Of a stretch of DNA of 64,000 bases, positions 9,201 through 16,687 are shown piece by piece. Both the position numbers and the translations under genes were made by a program. The stretch is from positions 4,712,001 through 4,776,000 of the forward strand of contig NZ_CP040889.1 of assembly GCF_006171285.1 (NCBI RefSeq), read 5' to 3'. The notes below the pieces were generated by a model that was not told where the DNA came from, made no database searches, and saw nothing but the letters and a program-made list of their open reading frames with translations. Origin of the DNA: Leclercia adecarboxylata (GTDB taxonomy: Bacteria; Pseudomonadota; Gammaproteobacteria; Enterobacterales; Enterobacteriaceae). Numbering within the stretch: position 1 is the stretch's first letter; each line of letters begins with the position of its first letter.

Positions 9201-10631
9201 TTAAAAATTCTTATCCAGCGAAAGCGTGATATTCCTCTGTCGATAATCATAGAAATCGATATTGCTGTCGACCCGCTTCCAGGTGAAATTCAGTTTCGGC
9301 ATAACCCCAAAGAAATAAAGGTCGCGATGCCAGAGCGAGAGATTATAGATCTGTTCATTATCTTTCCGGCGCGTCGAGAATATATCGCTGTCGGCCTGGT
9401 AATCGCGTCTGGCAACGGCCGTGGTGGCGGCAAAAGAGAATTGCCAGGGCATATCAACCTGCACCCCGCTGCGCAAACCTACCCGATGGTTAGATTCACT
9501 GCGGGTGAAGGTCTGCTGATCGAGCAGATCGAAGCCAGCAAATCCTGACACCCGGTTACTGAAGGCATGGGACAGGGTTGTGGAAGAGTAACGGTTTTGC
9601 CCGCGCAGGAATCGATAATCTTGATCATCATAATCCAGCTTCTGATATTCCAGCGCCTGACTCACTTGCCAGGTGGGCGTCAGTAAATAACTGTATTCGG
9701 CGCGCACGCCAGGGCCAGAAGAATACGCCTCGGTGCCATACCATCTTTTTTCATAAAAAGGCAACAGGGCAAATTGCTGGCGGAAATTACGCCATTGATA
9801 TCCGGCATAAGCACGGGTGGTAATATCATCAAAATCATGATTATTCCAGTAACTCTTTCCGTTTACCGTACCCAGAAATCGCAAGCCATGCTGATCGTAG
9901 AGTTGTACATCTTTTTGTAATGCGCCATTGAACCAGAAACCTTCCCCACGCTGAGGGAAACTATCCTTATTACGAATAAAAAGACGATCGCCAACCCGAA
10001 TGGTTTTACCCGATGACGCATTATTCACATTGCTGTCATTCAGATAGCTCAGGCTGAATGAACCCGTTAATGCGCTGCCTTTCTGAATGCGCTCAAGATA
10101 TTGGGCAATGACCTGCTGAATATTCTCAGGCGGATTGCTTTGTAATACGCGACGAAATTGATAATCAGCCGCGTCAAACTGCCGATTTTCAAACATGGCA
10201 CGCGCTAAATCCAGACGCACCGCCGCATAGTCAGGATGCTGACTCAGAATAGCGCGATAGTGTTCAATCGCCTCTGCATAATGCCCCTGACTGCGCGCCA
10301 GACCGGCTTTTGCAAAAAGAATCAGGGTTGAATCCGGATTGGGTGACGCCTCATAGACAGGTAAAATGGCACGTACCATCGGCCACTTTTCTTCACGAAT
10401 GGCCTGATCGAGCAGCGCCATCGCCAGCTCTGGCTGTTCCGCCAGTTGAGCATTGGTCACATGCAGCGTGTTATCGCCAGACCCGGCGCGCTTGTCCGGC
10501 GTGGTCAGTCGTTCAAAGTGGGGAGCAGCAGGAATCGAGTCGGTTTCCGGCGGCGCAGCAAAGGCAACGCTGAGCGGGCACAGCAAACTCAGTGCGCCAG
10601 TACGCAAAATAGTCATAGAAAGGCTTACCAT
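9201..10631 (-). CDS. Slam-type surface lipoprotein assembly modifier (DUF560)
   Basis: This is an outer-membrane translocon of the Slam family (type XI secretion), which moves lipoproteins to the cell surface. It has 476 aa, close to neisserial Slam (about 490). A signal peptide ends near SVAFA. A TPR-like periplasmic domain follows (about 70-195, with a repeat at HYAEAIEHYRAIL). The C-terminal barrel begins near GSFSLSYLNDSNVNN and ends in RNITLSLDKNF. It lies 37 nt after a TbpB-like lipoprotein gene on the same strand, the classic cargo-Slam arrangement. No strong Shine-Dalgarno precedes 10631; the ATG at 10616 is an alternative. The family call is confident, and the cargo is inferred from adjacency. 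Confidence 0.85.
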   Translation of the reverse strand: MVSLSMTILRTGALSLLCPLSVAFAAPPETDSIPAAPHFERLTTPDKRAGSGDNTLHVTNAQLAEQPELAMALLDQAIREEKWPMVRAILPVYEASPNPDSTLILFAKAGLARSQGHYAEAIEHYRAILSQHPDYAAVRLDLARAMFENRQFDAADYQFRRVLQSNPPENIQQVIAQYLERIQKGSALTGSFSLSYLNDSNVNNASSGKTIRVGDRLFIRNKDSFPQRGEGFWFNGALQKDVQLYDQHGLRFLGTVNGKSYWNNHDFDDITTRAYAGYQWRNFRQQFALLPFYEKRWYGTEAYSSGPGVRAEYSYLLTPTWQVSQALEYQKLDYDDQDYRFLRGQNRYSSTTLSHAFSNRVSGFAGFDLLDQQTFTRSESNHRVGLRSGVQVDMPWQFSFAATTAVARRDYQADSDIFSTRRKDNEQIYNLSLWHRDLYFFGVMPKLNFTWKRVDSNIDFYDYRQRNITLSLDKNF

Positions 10632-10668
10632 CTGAAGGACCGGTCAGCCAGGCTGACCGGGAAACGAT

Positions 10669-11409
10669 TTATTGACGTGTCGCGCCAAAGGAAGCGTTTT
10701 TAGTGGTGTCTGCAAACTGCGCCACACCGCCTAACTCTTCAGCCGTGGGACCATTGAAATGGCCGGTGAACGTTCCCGCCTGCCCGCCGGATTGCGCATT
10801 ACCGGTGAAACCCCCGTTGGCAATGTTGCCCTGCATCGCAATTTCGCTACCAAAGGTATCATTTCCGGCAATGGTGCCGTTGATGGTTTTCGCAGCAAAA
10901 TCAATGTTAAAGCTGGCATCGCTCAGGATATCTTCACGCATACCGTGACCCACATAGGTCGCCGTTCCCTGGGTTGGCACGTTAGCCGCGAGCGTGGCAT
11001 CCCCGGTGTAGAAGACGTCATGCTGCCCTTTTTCAAACTGTGTCCAGGTACCGAACGTGGTGTAACTCATACGGCCACAGCACCATGACGTTGAGGAGAC
11101 CGGGGAACGGTCGTCACGGGTGAGCCGCTGAGTTTGCACCAGGCCCGCAGAGATCCCGGTGCCGCGCATAACATATTCACGGCCCTCAGGAGTGGTGTAG
11201 GTCCAACCGGAAAGGGTACCGCCGGTGGTCAGGCTGACCGGTGCCGTGGCCGGGGTTTCCGGCGTGGTGCCCGTATTGCTGTTATCCGTTTGCTCAGGCG
11301 CAGTGGTTACCGGGGGCGCGCTGTCGCTACCACCGCCCCCGCCGCCGCCGCCGCCACATGCAGTCAGTACAAAAGCGGTCAGTAATAAACCAGGTTTTAA
11401 GATCCCCAT
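10669..11409 (-). CDS. Slam-dependent surface lipoprotein, TbpB-like barrel
   Basis: This is a lipoprotein of 246 aa. The lipobox LTAC puts the acylated Cys at residue 18. It is followed by nine glycines and a Pro/Thr/Ser-rich linker to about residue 60. The rest is beta-rich with the pattern GHFNGPTAEELGG near the end, typical of the C-terminal barrel of TbpB, HpuA and other Slam cargo. Such proteins often bind host iron or haem carriers, but nothing here names a ligand. An unusual Cys-Cys pair is at 110-111. The flexible linker and the slam gene directly downstream support surface display. The gene probably leads the two-gene operon. Confidence 0.8.
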   Translation of the reverse strand: MGILKPGLLLTAFVLTACGGGGGGGGGSDSAPPVTTAPEQTDNSNTGTTPETPATAPVSLTTGGTLSGWTYTTPEGREYVMRGTGISAGLVQTQRLTRDDRSPVSSTSWCCGRMSYTTFGTWTQFEKGQHDVFYTGDATLAANVPTQGTATYVGHGMREDILSDASFNIDFAAKTINGTIAGNDTFGSEIAMQGNIANGGFTGNAQSGGQAGTFTGHFNGPTAEELGGVAQFADTTKNASFGATRQ

Positions 11410-11427
11410 ACGCTAAACGTCCTTGGT

Positions 11428-11443
11428 TGTGAATAAATTCGCA
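11428..11443. promoter_or_regulatory. CRP-like half-site pair upstream of the lipoprotein gene
   Basis: TGTGA-N6-TCGCA differs from the CRP consensus TGTGA-N6-TCACA at one base. It lies only about 20 nt upstream of the lipoprotein start, which is close for an activator site, so it could be a repressor-like position or chance. A second inverted repeat, ATTCGCA (11437-11443) with TGCGAAT (11463-11469), overlaps it. Confidence 0.3.
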
Positions 11444-11526
11444 TGATTTGTAACATAATTTTTGCGAATGAATTTACGCCAAAACATTCAGCATCTCTAA
11501 TGAATAGGACTTATTCCCGTTAATTA

Positions 11527-11540
11527 TAAGATTAATCTTA
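11527..11540. promoter_or_regulatory. Perfect 14-bp palindrome upstream of the lipoprotein-slam operon
   Basis: TAAGATTAATCTTA reads the same on both strands and lies about 120 nt upstream of the lipoprotein start. It is AT-rich, as its surroundings are. It could be an operator; the regulator is unknown. It does not match the Fur consensus well. Confidence 0.3.
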
Positions 11541-11797
11541 ACAACAACTTAAATAACCTCACGCCTGCGAATCTGTTAACCGGCGTTAATTTGACTTAAG
11601 GCGATTAATTAGCGCTTTTTATTATGTGCCCTTATTTACCCGATGTTCAGATACCAACAGGAGGGGATATACAGTTAAAGAGATAATTGACGACTCAGGA
11701 TAAGGCAGACGATACGCATCGGGACTAAATCTGCACTCAGTAACGGTCCGCTTTGTGCCAGAAGCGGACGCCGTGAAGGTGCTCATACATTCGAAAA
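11541..11797. other. Non-coding stretch between the lipoprotein and prpF-like genes
   Basis: I find no gene here. A hairpin at 11746-11769 (GTCCGCTT and AAGCGGAC, 8-nt loop) lies about 30 nt past the stop of the prpF-like gene. It lacks a T-run and may act as a 3' end stabiliser or a weak terminator. The rest is AT-rich and probably belongs to the promoter of the lipoprotein-slam operon. Confidence 0.4.
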
Positions 11798-12910
11798 TTA
11801 CAGCTGTTTTATGGTCCTGGCTAACAACAATTCACCACGCATAATAGTGCGCATCGTTCTGATGACAGATGTGCGTAGCACATCACCGACTGAGTTGATT
11901 TCAGCATGCACTGCCAGGGTTCCGGAAGGATGGTGAATGAGCACATCACCGTTTCTCTCAAGAGTTCCGATCTCAGAAGCCACAGTTCCTTCGATACAGA
12001 CAGCTGCGGCAAGTGCCATTGATGACGTCACCGGCGCTGCTCTGTGGGGACGGTCGCAACTAACATATCTCGCCCTCACACCAGAAAGGCCATCTTCGGG
12101 TGGTGCGATAACAATCACGTCCGGAACATTCGTTTTAATAAAACGAGCGTCATTTTCGGTGTGACAGAGCTTCATCAGTAAAGAGGCTTTTATACGCAAT
12201 TCAGCCATCCTGTCCGTATAGTGCCTGTCACCCAGCAGGGTGCGGTAATCCTCGTTTCCCTGAATGCCTGCATCTTTTGCGCTGATGATGACGCAAGGAA
12301 CAGTAACATCCAGTAATGTCGCCTGAATTTCTCTCCCGTCGTCAAAAGCGATTGCATCAGATTTGTTGCCTGTCGGGAAAAGCCCGCGAGACATTGACCC
12401 GGCAGGTTCAAGAAATGAAAGCCTGACCGGGAAGTGCTTACCCGGCACACCGCTGATGGCGACCAGTTCATGTTCTTCCGCTTCAGGGTTGAATTCTGAA
12501 ACAATAATTTTATTGGTATTTACGTTATAGATATTCACGGTCCGGACACCATTGCAAATATCTATCCACCCTTGCTCACAGGCGAAAGGCCCTATGGCAG
12601 AAGATATGTTACCGCAGTTTGCATCTGTCAGCAGGTCGCCCGTCAACGGATCTATCTGAAAGAAAAAGTAGTCAACGTCGGCATCTTGCCGTGTTGATTG
12701 GGAGACGACGGCAATTTTAGACAGAGAGGTAATTCCGCCTCCCATGCCGTCAAGCTGTGTAGCATCAGGGTCAGGGCTGCCAATTACCGATTGAAAAATC
12801 GGCTTCCACAGCGTTTCATCATCCGGAAGATCGTTCCGTCTGAAAATAATCGCCCTGCTTGTGCCACCGCGAACGTAAGTCGCGGGTACGGTGTTCGTTC
12901 TGAAAGTCAT
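11798..12910 (-). CDS. PrpF/YbhH/LigU-family isomerase
   Basis: This is a protein of 370 aa in the PrpF family (diaminopimelate-epimerase fold), which includes 2-methylaconitate isomerase PrpF and oxalomesaconate tautomerases of the LigU/GalD type. Family marks are PATYVRGGTSR near the start, LDGMGGG near 54, DANCGN near 97 and SRGLFPTG near 170. No prpBCD or acnD genes are near, so the substrate is unknown; a tautomerase of an unsaturated tri- or dicarboxylate is the best guess. The start codon overlaps the stop of the upstream GNAT gene (ATGA), so the two are co-translated. Confidence 0.85.
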   Translation of the reverse strand: MTFRTNTVPATYVRGGTSRAIIFRRNDLPDDETLWKPIFQSVIGSPDPDATQLDGMGGGITSLSKIAVVSQSTRQDADVDYFFFQIDPLTGDLLTDANCGNISSAIGPFACEQGWIDICNGVRTVNIYNVNTNKIIVSEFNPEAEEHELVAISGVPGKHFPVRLSFLEPAGSMSRGLFPTGNKSDAIAFDDGREIQATLLDVTVPCVIISAKDAGIQGNEDYRTLLGDRHYTDRMAELRIKASLLMKLCHTENDARFIKTNVPDVIVIAPPEDGLSGVRARYVSCDRPHRAAPVTSSMALAAAVCIEGTVASEIGTLERNGDVLIHHPSGTLAVHAEINSVGDVLRTSVIRTMRTIMRGELLLARTIKQL

Positions 12911-13410
12911 TGCAGGTCACCTCCCGTCGATTCAGAGGGCTCCAGCATTAATTTCATGCCGAGATGTGAATCACTGAATCCAAGGGAGTTATAAAATGCG
13001 ATGGCGCCAGCACGCTTGCGATCGGTCATAAGCTGAACGATATGGCAACCTGAGCGCGTTGCGGATTCAATAGCATAGTTGAATAATTGACGGCCAATAG
13101 CTTTGCCACGGAACCCTTTTTTCACTCGTACACCTTCTATCTGGGCTCTCAGACTTCCTTTGTGGGTCAAACTCGGCAGGAGTGTTAACTGAAGCATGCC
13201 GACAATTTCAGACTCAATTTCTGCAAGAAGAATATCATTGTCAGGACAGGCCTGGATTCTTGTGAATGCCCTGGCGTAAGCGCTGTAGGATGTATTGTCA
13301 TTCATTTCGCGGGTTGAGCCCAGCTCATCATCGAACAAAAGGTCGATAAGAACCTTCAGGTCATTTTCATCCGCGCAGCGGTAAGAAATAATAGCGTCTG
13401 TTTTTCTCAC
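12907..13410 (-). CDS. GNAT-family N-acetyltransferase
   Basis: This is a single GNAT domain of 167 aa with GTG as start codon at 13410. The acetyl-CoA binding motif is RVKKGFRGKAIGRQLF (about 114-129), and the family C-terminal strand AIAFYNSLGF follows. The substrate is unknown. GAGG lies 4 nt upstream of the GTG and is buried in one arm of an inverted repeat (13411-13450). It overlaps the prpF-like gene downstream and is probably the leader gene of a two-gene operon. Confidence 0.85.
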   Translation of the reverse strand: MRKTDAIISYRCADENDLKVLIDLLFDDELGSTREMNDNTSYSAYARAFTRIQACPDNDILLAEIESEIVGMLQLTLLPSLTHKGSLRAQIEGVRVKKGFRGKAIGRQLFNYAIESATRSGCHIVQLMTDRKRAGAIAFYNSLGFSDSHLGMKLMLEPSESTGGDLQ

Positions 13411-13450
13411 TAGTCCTCACTCTTAAATTTCTGCCAATAAGCGAGGACTA
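13411..13450 (-). promoter_or_regulatory. Leader inverted repeat that can hide the GNAT ribosome binding site
   Basis: On the transcript strand TAGTCCTC is followed after 24 nt by GAGGACTA, which abuts the GTG start of the GNAT gene. The 8-bp perfect stem would include the GAGG Shine-Dalgarno. This fits translational control by a hairpin, or alternatively a DNA operator. Confidence 0.45.
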
Positions 13451-13724
13451 TATTCGTTCAAAGCAGAATCTGACCAGGCTTAAATTTGTAAAGGGGACAA
13501 TCGGCATAAGCCGTTTTATTGCTGTTTTGCATGTCTCGTGCTTACTACGCATTGTTGATCGGGTCAATCCAATGTCCGCTCCTCGCTCAAAGCAGACTCT
13601 CAGCCCCACGCCCCCGTCCACTCCGTGTCAGGCGTGGACGTTCTTACGTTGAAATCCTTTCATTTATGAGGATGGAGCAAGCTGTTACAATCCTTCGTCT
13701 TTTTCATCCCGCCCCCCAGAAATA
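13451..13724. other. Divergent promoter region between the GNAT and DUF523 genes
   Basis: I see no credible gene here. It holds the outward promoters of both operons. CGTCCAC/GTGGACG forms a 7-bp inverted repeat near 13616-13641, and TACAAT near 13686 could be a -10 element for the downstream plus-strand gene. Confidence 0.35.
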
Positions 13725-14216
13725 ATGATAAATAAAATATTGGTCAGTGCTTGTCTGATGGGCCTCAAAGTCCGTTATAACGGAAAAGAGAAAGCGCAGA
13801 TGACTCATCAACTTGCCCGCTGGCAACAGGAGCAGCGCCTGGTGATCCACTGCCCTGAGTTAGCGGCCGGGCTACCTGTTCCGAGACCACCTGCAGAGAT
13901 TGTGTCGGCTGATGGTAAAGACGTAATGTGCGGACAAGCCAGAATAATTGAAAATACTGGAAGGGATGTTACGGAGCATTATCAACTTGCAGCCTGGCTG
14001 GCTCTGCAAGCAGCACGAGAATCCGGGTGCACTGCTGCATTGTTAACTGATGGTAGTCCAACGTGCGGAAGCCAGTTTATCTATGACGGTTCTTTCCGTA
14101 GTCAGCGTAAACCGGGTATGGGAGTGGCGGCATCGCTGCTCTCCGAACATGGCATTGCGGTATTTTCAGAAACGCAGTTTGCAGAGCTTGTGAGCTGGAT
14201 TGAAGAACGGGAATGA
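13725..14216 (+). CDS. DUF523/TudS-like protein (possible 2-thiouracil desulfurase)
   Basis: This is a 163-aa DUF523 protein. The three conserved cysteines expected to hold an Fe-S cluster are present: ILVSACLMG (Cys9), HCPE (Cys43) and GSPTCGS near residue 112. Characterised members (TudS) remove sulfur from thiouracil, which would be a thiolated-base salvage or detoxification role. That activity is inferred from the family. The gene stands alone between divergent and convergent neighbours, and its start is preceded by a weak purine stretch (CCAGAAATA). Confidence 0.75.
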   Translation: MINKILVSACLMGLKVRYNGKEKAQMTHQLARWQQEQRLVIHCPELAAGLPVPRPPAEIVSADGKDVMCGQARIIENTGRDVTEHYQLAAWLALQAARESGCTAALLTDGSPTCGSQFIYDGSFRSQRKPGMGVAASLLSEHGIAVFSETQFAELVSWIEERE

Positions 14217-14306
14217 AGGGTTCCCCAGGTTTAAGCCGAACGGTATCAGATTCGCTTTTCGTTCAGGATATGCCTGCCGGGCTCGCGCCGCGGCAGGCGG
14301 TTTACA

Positions 14307-14798
14307 TCAGAGCGTCATCATCATTTCATGCCAGGCCATGCCGCCGTGATCGGAGGCGGACGGCCTGATGTACTGGTAGCCAAAGTGGGCATAGAGATCG
14401 ACGTGGCGATCCTTGCACATCAGGTGAAGGGTCTTTTTATTCATCGCTCTCATCTTCGACACGAATTCACGCATCAGCAGCGACGAATAGCCTTTGCCCT
14501 GGTAAGCCGGGTCGACCACCACGGACATAATCACCGCGTTTGGCGCCGCGGGATCGTGCCCCACCAGCTCCTTAAACTCTTCGTCGGACATCACCACATC
14601 CCACGCGCAGCCCGCATTAATAAAGCCGATGACTTTGCCATCCAGCTCCATGCAGAGGAAGCCTTCCGGGTAGCGGTTAATACGGGTGGCAATTTTTTCA
14701 CGCGTTGCCGCTTCATCCCCTTCATAGGCGGTGATTTCAATCTCAAAGCAACGATCGACGTCAGCAGGGGTTGCCTGGCGGAATACCGGGGTGGTCAT
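14307..14798 (-). CDS. GNAT-family N-acetyltransferase (AANAT-like)
   Basis: This is a 163-aa GNAT domain. The acetyl-CoA signature is VVVDPAYQGKGYSSLLM (about 107-123), followed by LHLMCKDRHVDLYAHFGY. The overall pattern resembles bacterial relatives of arylalkylamine N-acetyltransferase. The acceptor is unknown. GAGG lies 10 nt upstream of the ATG. A GCCTGCC/GGCAGGC hairpin without a clear T-run lies between this gene and the convergent DUF523 gene. Confidence 0.8.
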   Translation of the reverse strand: MTTPVFRQATPADVDRCFEIEITAYEGDEAATREKIATRINRYPEGFLCMELDGKVIGFINAGCAWDVVMSDEEFKELVGHDPAAPNAVIMSVVVDPAYQGKGYSSLLMREFVSKMRAMNKKTLHLMCKDRHVDLYAHFGYQYIRPSASDHGGMAWHEMMMTL

Positions 14799-14868
14799 GT
14801 TTTTACCTCTTCATCGTGTTATGGCCGACAGGTTACCTTTTCCTGAGTGCGTGTGCGTCAGAATTTGG

Positions 14869-15288
14869 CTAATCCGCTGACTTAACGATGTAGGTCACCA
14901 CCCCAAAGATATCGAGAGAGTCCTCACTGCCCACAAGGATCGGCGAATAGGCGCTGTTCATCGGGTTAAGCTGCACCCTGGGCCTGAGCTGGAGGCGTTT
15001 TACCGTAAATTCCCCTTCCACCGCGGCGATAACAATATCTCCGTGCTGCGCGGTTCTGGCGCTGTCGACAATCAACAGATCGCCGTCGCCGATGCCGGCA
15101 TCAATCATCGAATCCCCCGCTGCCTTGACGAAATAGGTCGAGCTGGGGTGTTGAACAAGCAATTTATTCAGATCGATACGCTGCTCAACGTAGTCCTGGG
15201 CCGGACTGGGAAAGCCGCACTGCACCACATCGCTGAAAAGGGGGAGCGCAATCACCTCGCGCAGCGCTGAAAGTTGGTAAAACTCCAT
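14869..15288 (-). CDS. umuD: UmuD, SOS-induced self-cleaving mutagenesis protein
   Basis: From ATG 15288 the protein is 139 aa, exactly the length of E. coli UmuD. It shows the Cys24-Gly25 self-cleavage site in QCGFPSP, the catalytic Ser60 in GDSMID and Lys97 in EFTVKR. UmuD'2 normally joins UmuC to form DNA polymerase V. The start is fixed by GAGGAACG just upstream and by family length; the longer frame would run through the LexA box. No umuC follows: a GNAT gene lies 70 nt downstream, so this copy is an orphan. Confidence 0.95.
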   Translation of the reverse strand: MEFYQLSALREVIALPLFSDVVQCGFPSPAQDYVEQRIDLNKLLVQHPSSTYFVKAAGDSMIDAGIGDGDLLIVDSARTAQHGDIVIAAVEGEFTVKRLQLRPRVQLNPMNSAYSPILVGSEDSLDIFGVVTYIVKSAD

Positions 15289-15303
15289 GATTCGTTCCTC
15301 GAA

Positions 15304-15323
15304 TACTGTTTTTATATACAGTA
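15304..15323 (-). promoter_or_regulatory. LexA box (SOS operator) of umuD
   Basis: TACTGTTTTTATATACAGTA matches the SOS consensus CTGT-N8-ACAG perfectly with good flanks. It is centred about 25 nt upstream of the umuD start codon. It should give LexA repression and DNA-damage induction. Confidence 0.95.
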
Positions 15324-15532
15324 GTCGTGACGAGAGGCGCAATCAAGTCGTGGGCCAGCAACGACAGTTTATTGCTTAACCGCTTCGCTTATAAGTGATT
15401 ATTACAGCTAGAAATATTTGTTTTGTAAATGTTTTCAGGACTGGTGCGCAGCGATTGTTTCTGCAAAGCCCGGGGGATCGACTATTTTTTAATTTCAGAC
15501 ACCGGTTGTTTATCTGCTGAAAGGTAAATCCC

Positions 15533-15724
15533 ATGCTTCCTAAGCTTATCGTTCTCGTCGTCGCTTTACTCTCCGTCAGCGCGCAAGCGGGTGCTGACAA
15601 CACGCCCCAACAGACCGAAAATAAGGCCGAGGTTATCACCCAGAACAGTGGCGATAAGGGGGAGTCTGATCATGAAAGCGTGGTATTCCTGGCGCAAGGC
15701 ATGAGTGGATTTATTGGTTTTTAA
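15533..15724 (+). CDS. Small secreted or periplasmic protein, unknown
   Basis: This is a 63-aa protein with a clear signal peptide (hydrophobic 5-15, cut after SAQA) and a short, acidic, Gln/Glu/Asn-rich mature part of about 43 residues. AAAGG lies 7 nt before the ATG, which supports translation. I recognise no family. It lies 75 nt upstream of an unknown membrane protein and may belong with it. Confidence 0.5.
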   Translation: MLPKLIVLVVALLSVSAQAGADNTPQQTENKAEVITQNSGDKGESDHESVVFLAQGMSGFIGF

Positions 15725-15799
15725 TGCAGAATTAGATGTGATGTACGAAATAAGATATCCTGTCGACTTCAGGACATTTACATCATCAGGCATTTACCA

Positions 15800-16669
15800 A
15801 TGAGCATAATCGATATTAACAGGATGAAACTGTTTTTATGGCGTAAATATTTACCTTTGTTACAAAGTCATAGCGCCGCGAAAGGTACACCATACGACTA
15901 TTATTCCGTTTTTTTAAAAGATGCAGAAAATAATCGTTATATTTTGCAGAACATACAGGACTGGGATAACGCCCAGGATGCCTCTTTATCATTATCGTCG
16001 CTGTATCAGAATGGCAATATTGTAAAAAAACTTGTCGATATTCCTGAGATGGACGCCGAGATCGTCCATTACAAAAAAAATTATGCGCAGACTTATAAAA
16101 GCATTATTGCGTTTGCGCTCGATCGCACCCTGAAGGTTATTACGCTAAAGACGCAGATTGCCCGCCTGAAAGGCAGAGTGATTTCAGGCGCAAAATCGGA
16201 TACCGAAACCATCAGCCGTGACCGTTTTAATTTACTCAGGCTACTGGTCGCCAGCTATGTTAATCAGCGGCCCTCACGCACCGCGTCCGGGTTTAGTGTG
16301 GATGAGGTGATCGCCCTGCTGTATGGCACGCTGTGGTATAAGCACATTAAAAATGAAGCCTTCAGACGAAAAATAAAACTGCTGCTGGAGTCGCTGGTGA
16401 TAAGCGGAGATTTAACCGAAGACCAGGGTATTTATTACGTTCAGGGTCAGGCAATCACCACCCTCGTTGAGTATGAAAAAGAGGATCGCCGGGTTACTCA
16501 GCAACAAAAGATGCACAAAAATATTGTCCGCTTTATGTTCGTTATTACCGTTGCCACCTTATTGATTATTCTGGTGTTGCTGGGCATGGCCGGGATCGTC
16601 GATTTATCTGCCATCTGGCAAAAAATCCTGCAAATTAAACCGGTCCGGTTTATGCTGAAATTCATCTAA
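15800..16669 (+). CDS. Unknown protein with C-terminal membrane helix
   Basis: This is a 289-aa protein of no family known to me. The first 240 residues are charged and mostly helical, with a Lys-rich centre and a winged-helix-like stretch at about 165-215 (SVDEVIALLYGT to GIYYVQGQ). One strong membrane helix lies at about 245-270 (FVITVATLLIILVLLGMAG), leaving a short basic tail. That topology recalls membrane-anchored regulators with a cytoplasmic N-terminal domain, but the DNA-binding idea is weak. A LysR gene begins 18 nt after its stop, suggesting an operon. Confidence 0.7.
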   Translation: MSIIDINRMKLFLWRKYLPLLQSHSAAKGTPYDYYSVFLKDAENNRYILQNIQDWDNAQDASLSLSSLYQNGNIVKKLVDIPEMDAEIVHYKKNYAQTYKSIIAFALDRTLKVITLKTQIARLKGRVISGAKSDTETISRDRFNLLRLLVASYVNQRPSRTASGFSVDEVIALLYGTLWYKHIKNEAFRRKIKLLLESLVISGDLTEDQGIYYVQGQAITTLVEYEKEDRRVTQQQKMHKNIVRFMFVITVATLLIILVLLGMAGIVDLSAIWQKILQIKPVRFMLKFI

Positions 16670-16687
16670 AAACAGGAAGTGACGCCA

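Noticed and set aside
11428..11540. Fur box upstream of the Slam cargo gene
   Set aside because: I looked for GATAATGATAATCATTATC-like sequence because Slam cargo is often iron-related, but no stretch matches well enough.
13519..13725. 68-codon plus-strand frame before the DUF523 gene
   Set aside because: It has no ribosome site and odd composition, and it occupies the expected promoter region.
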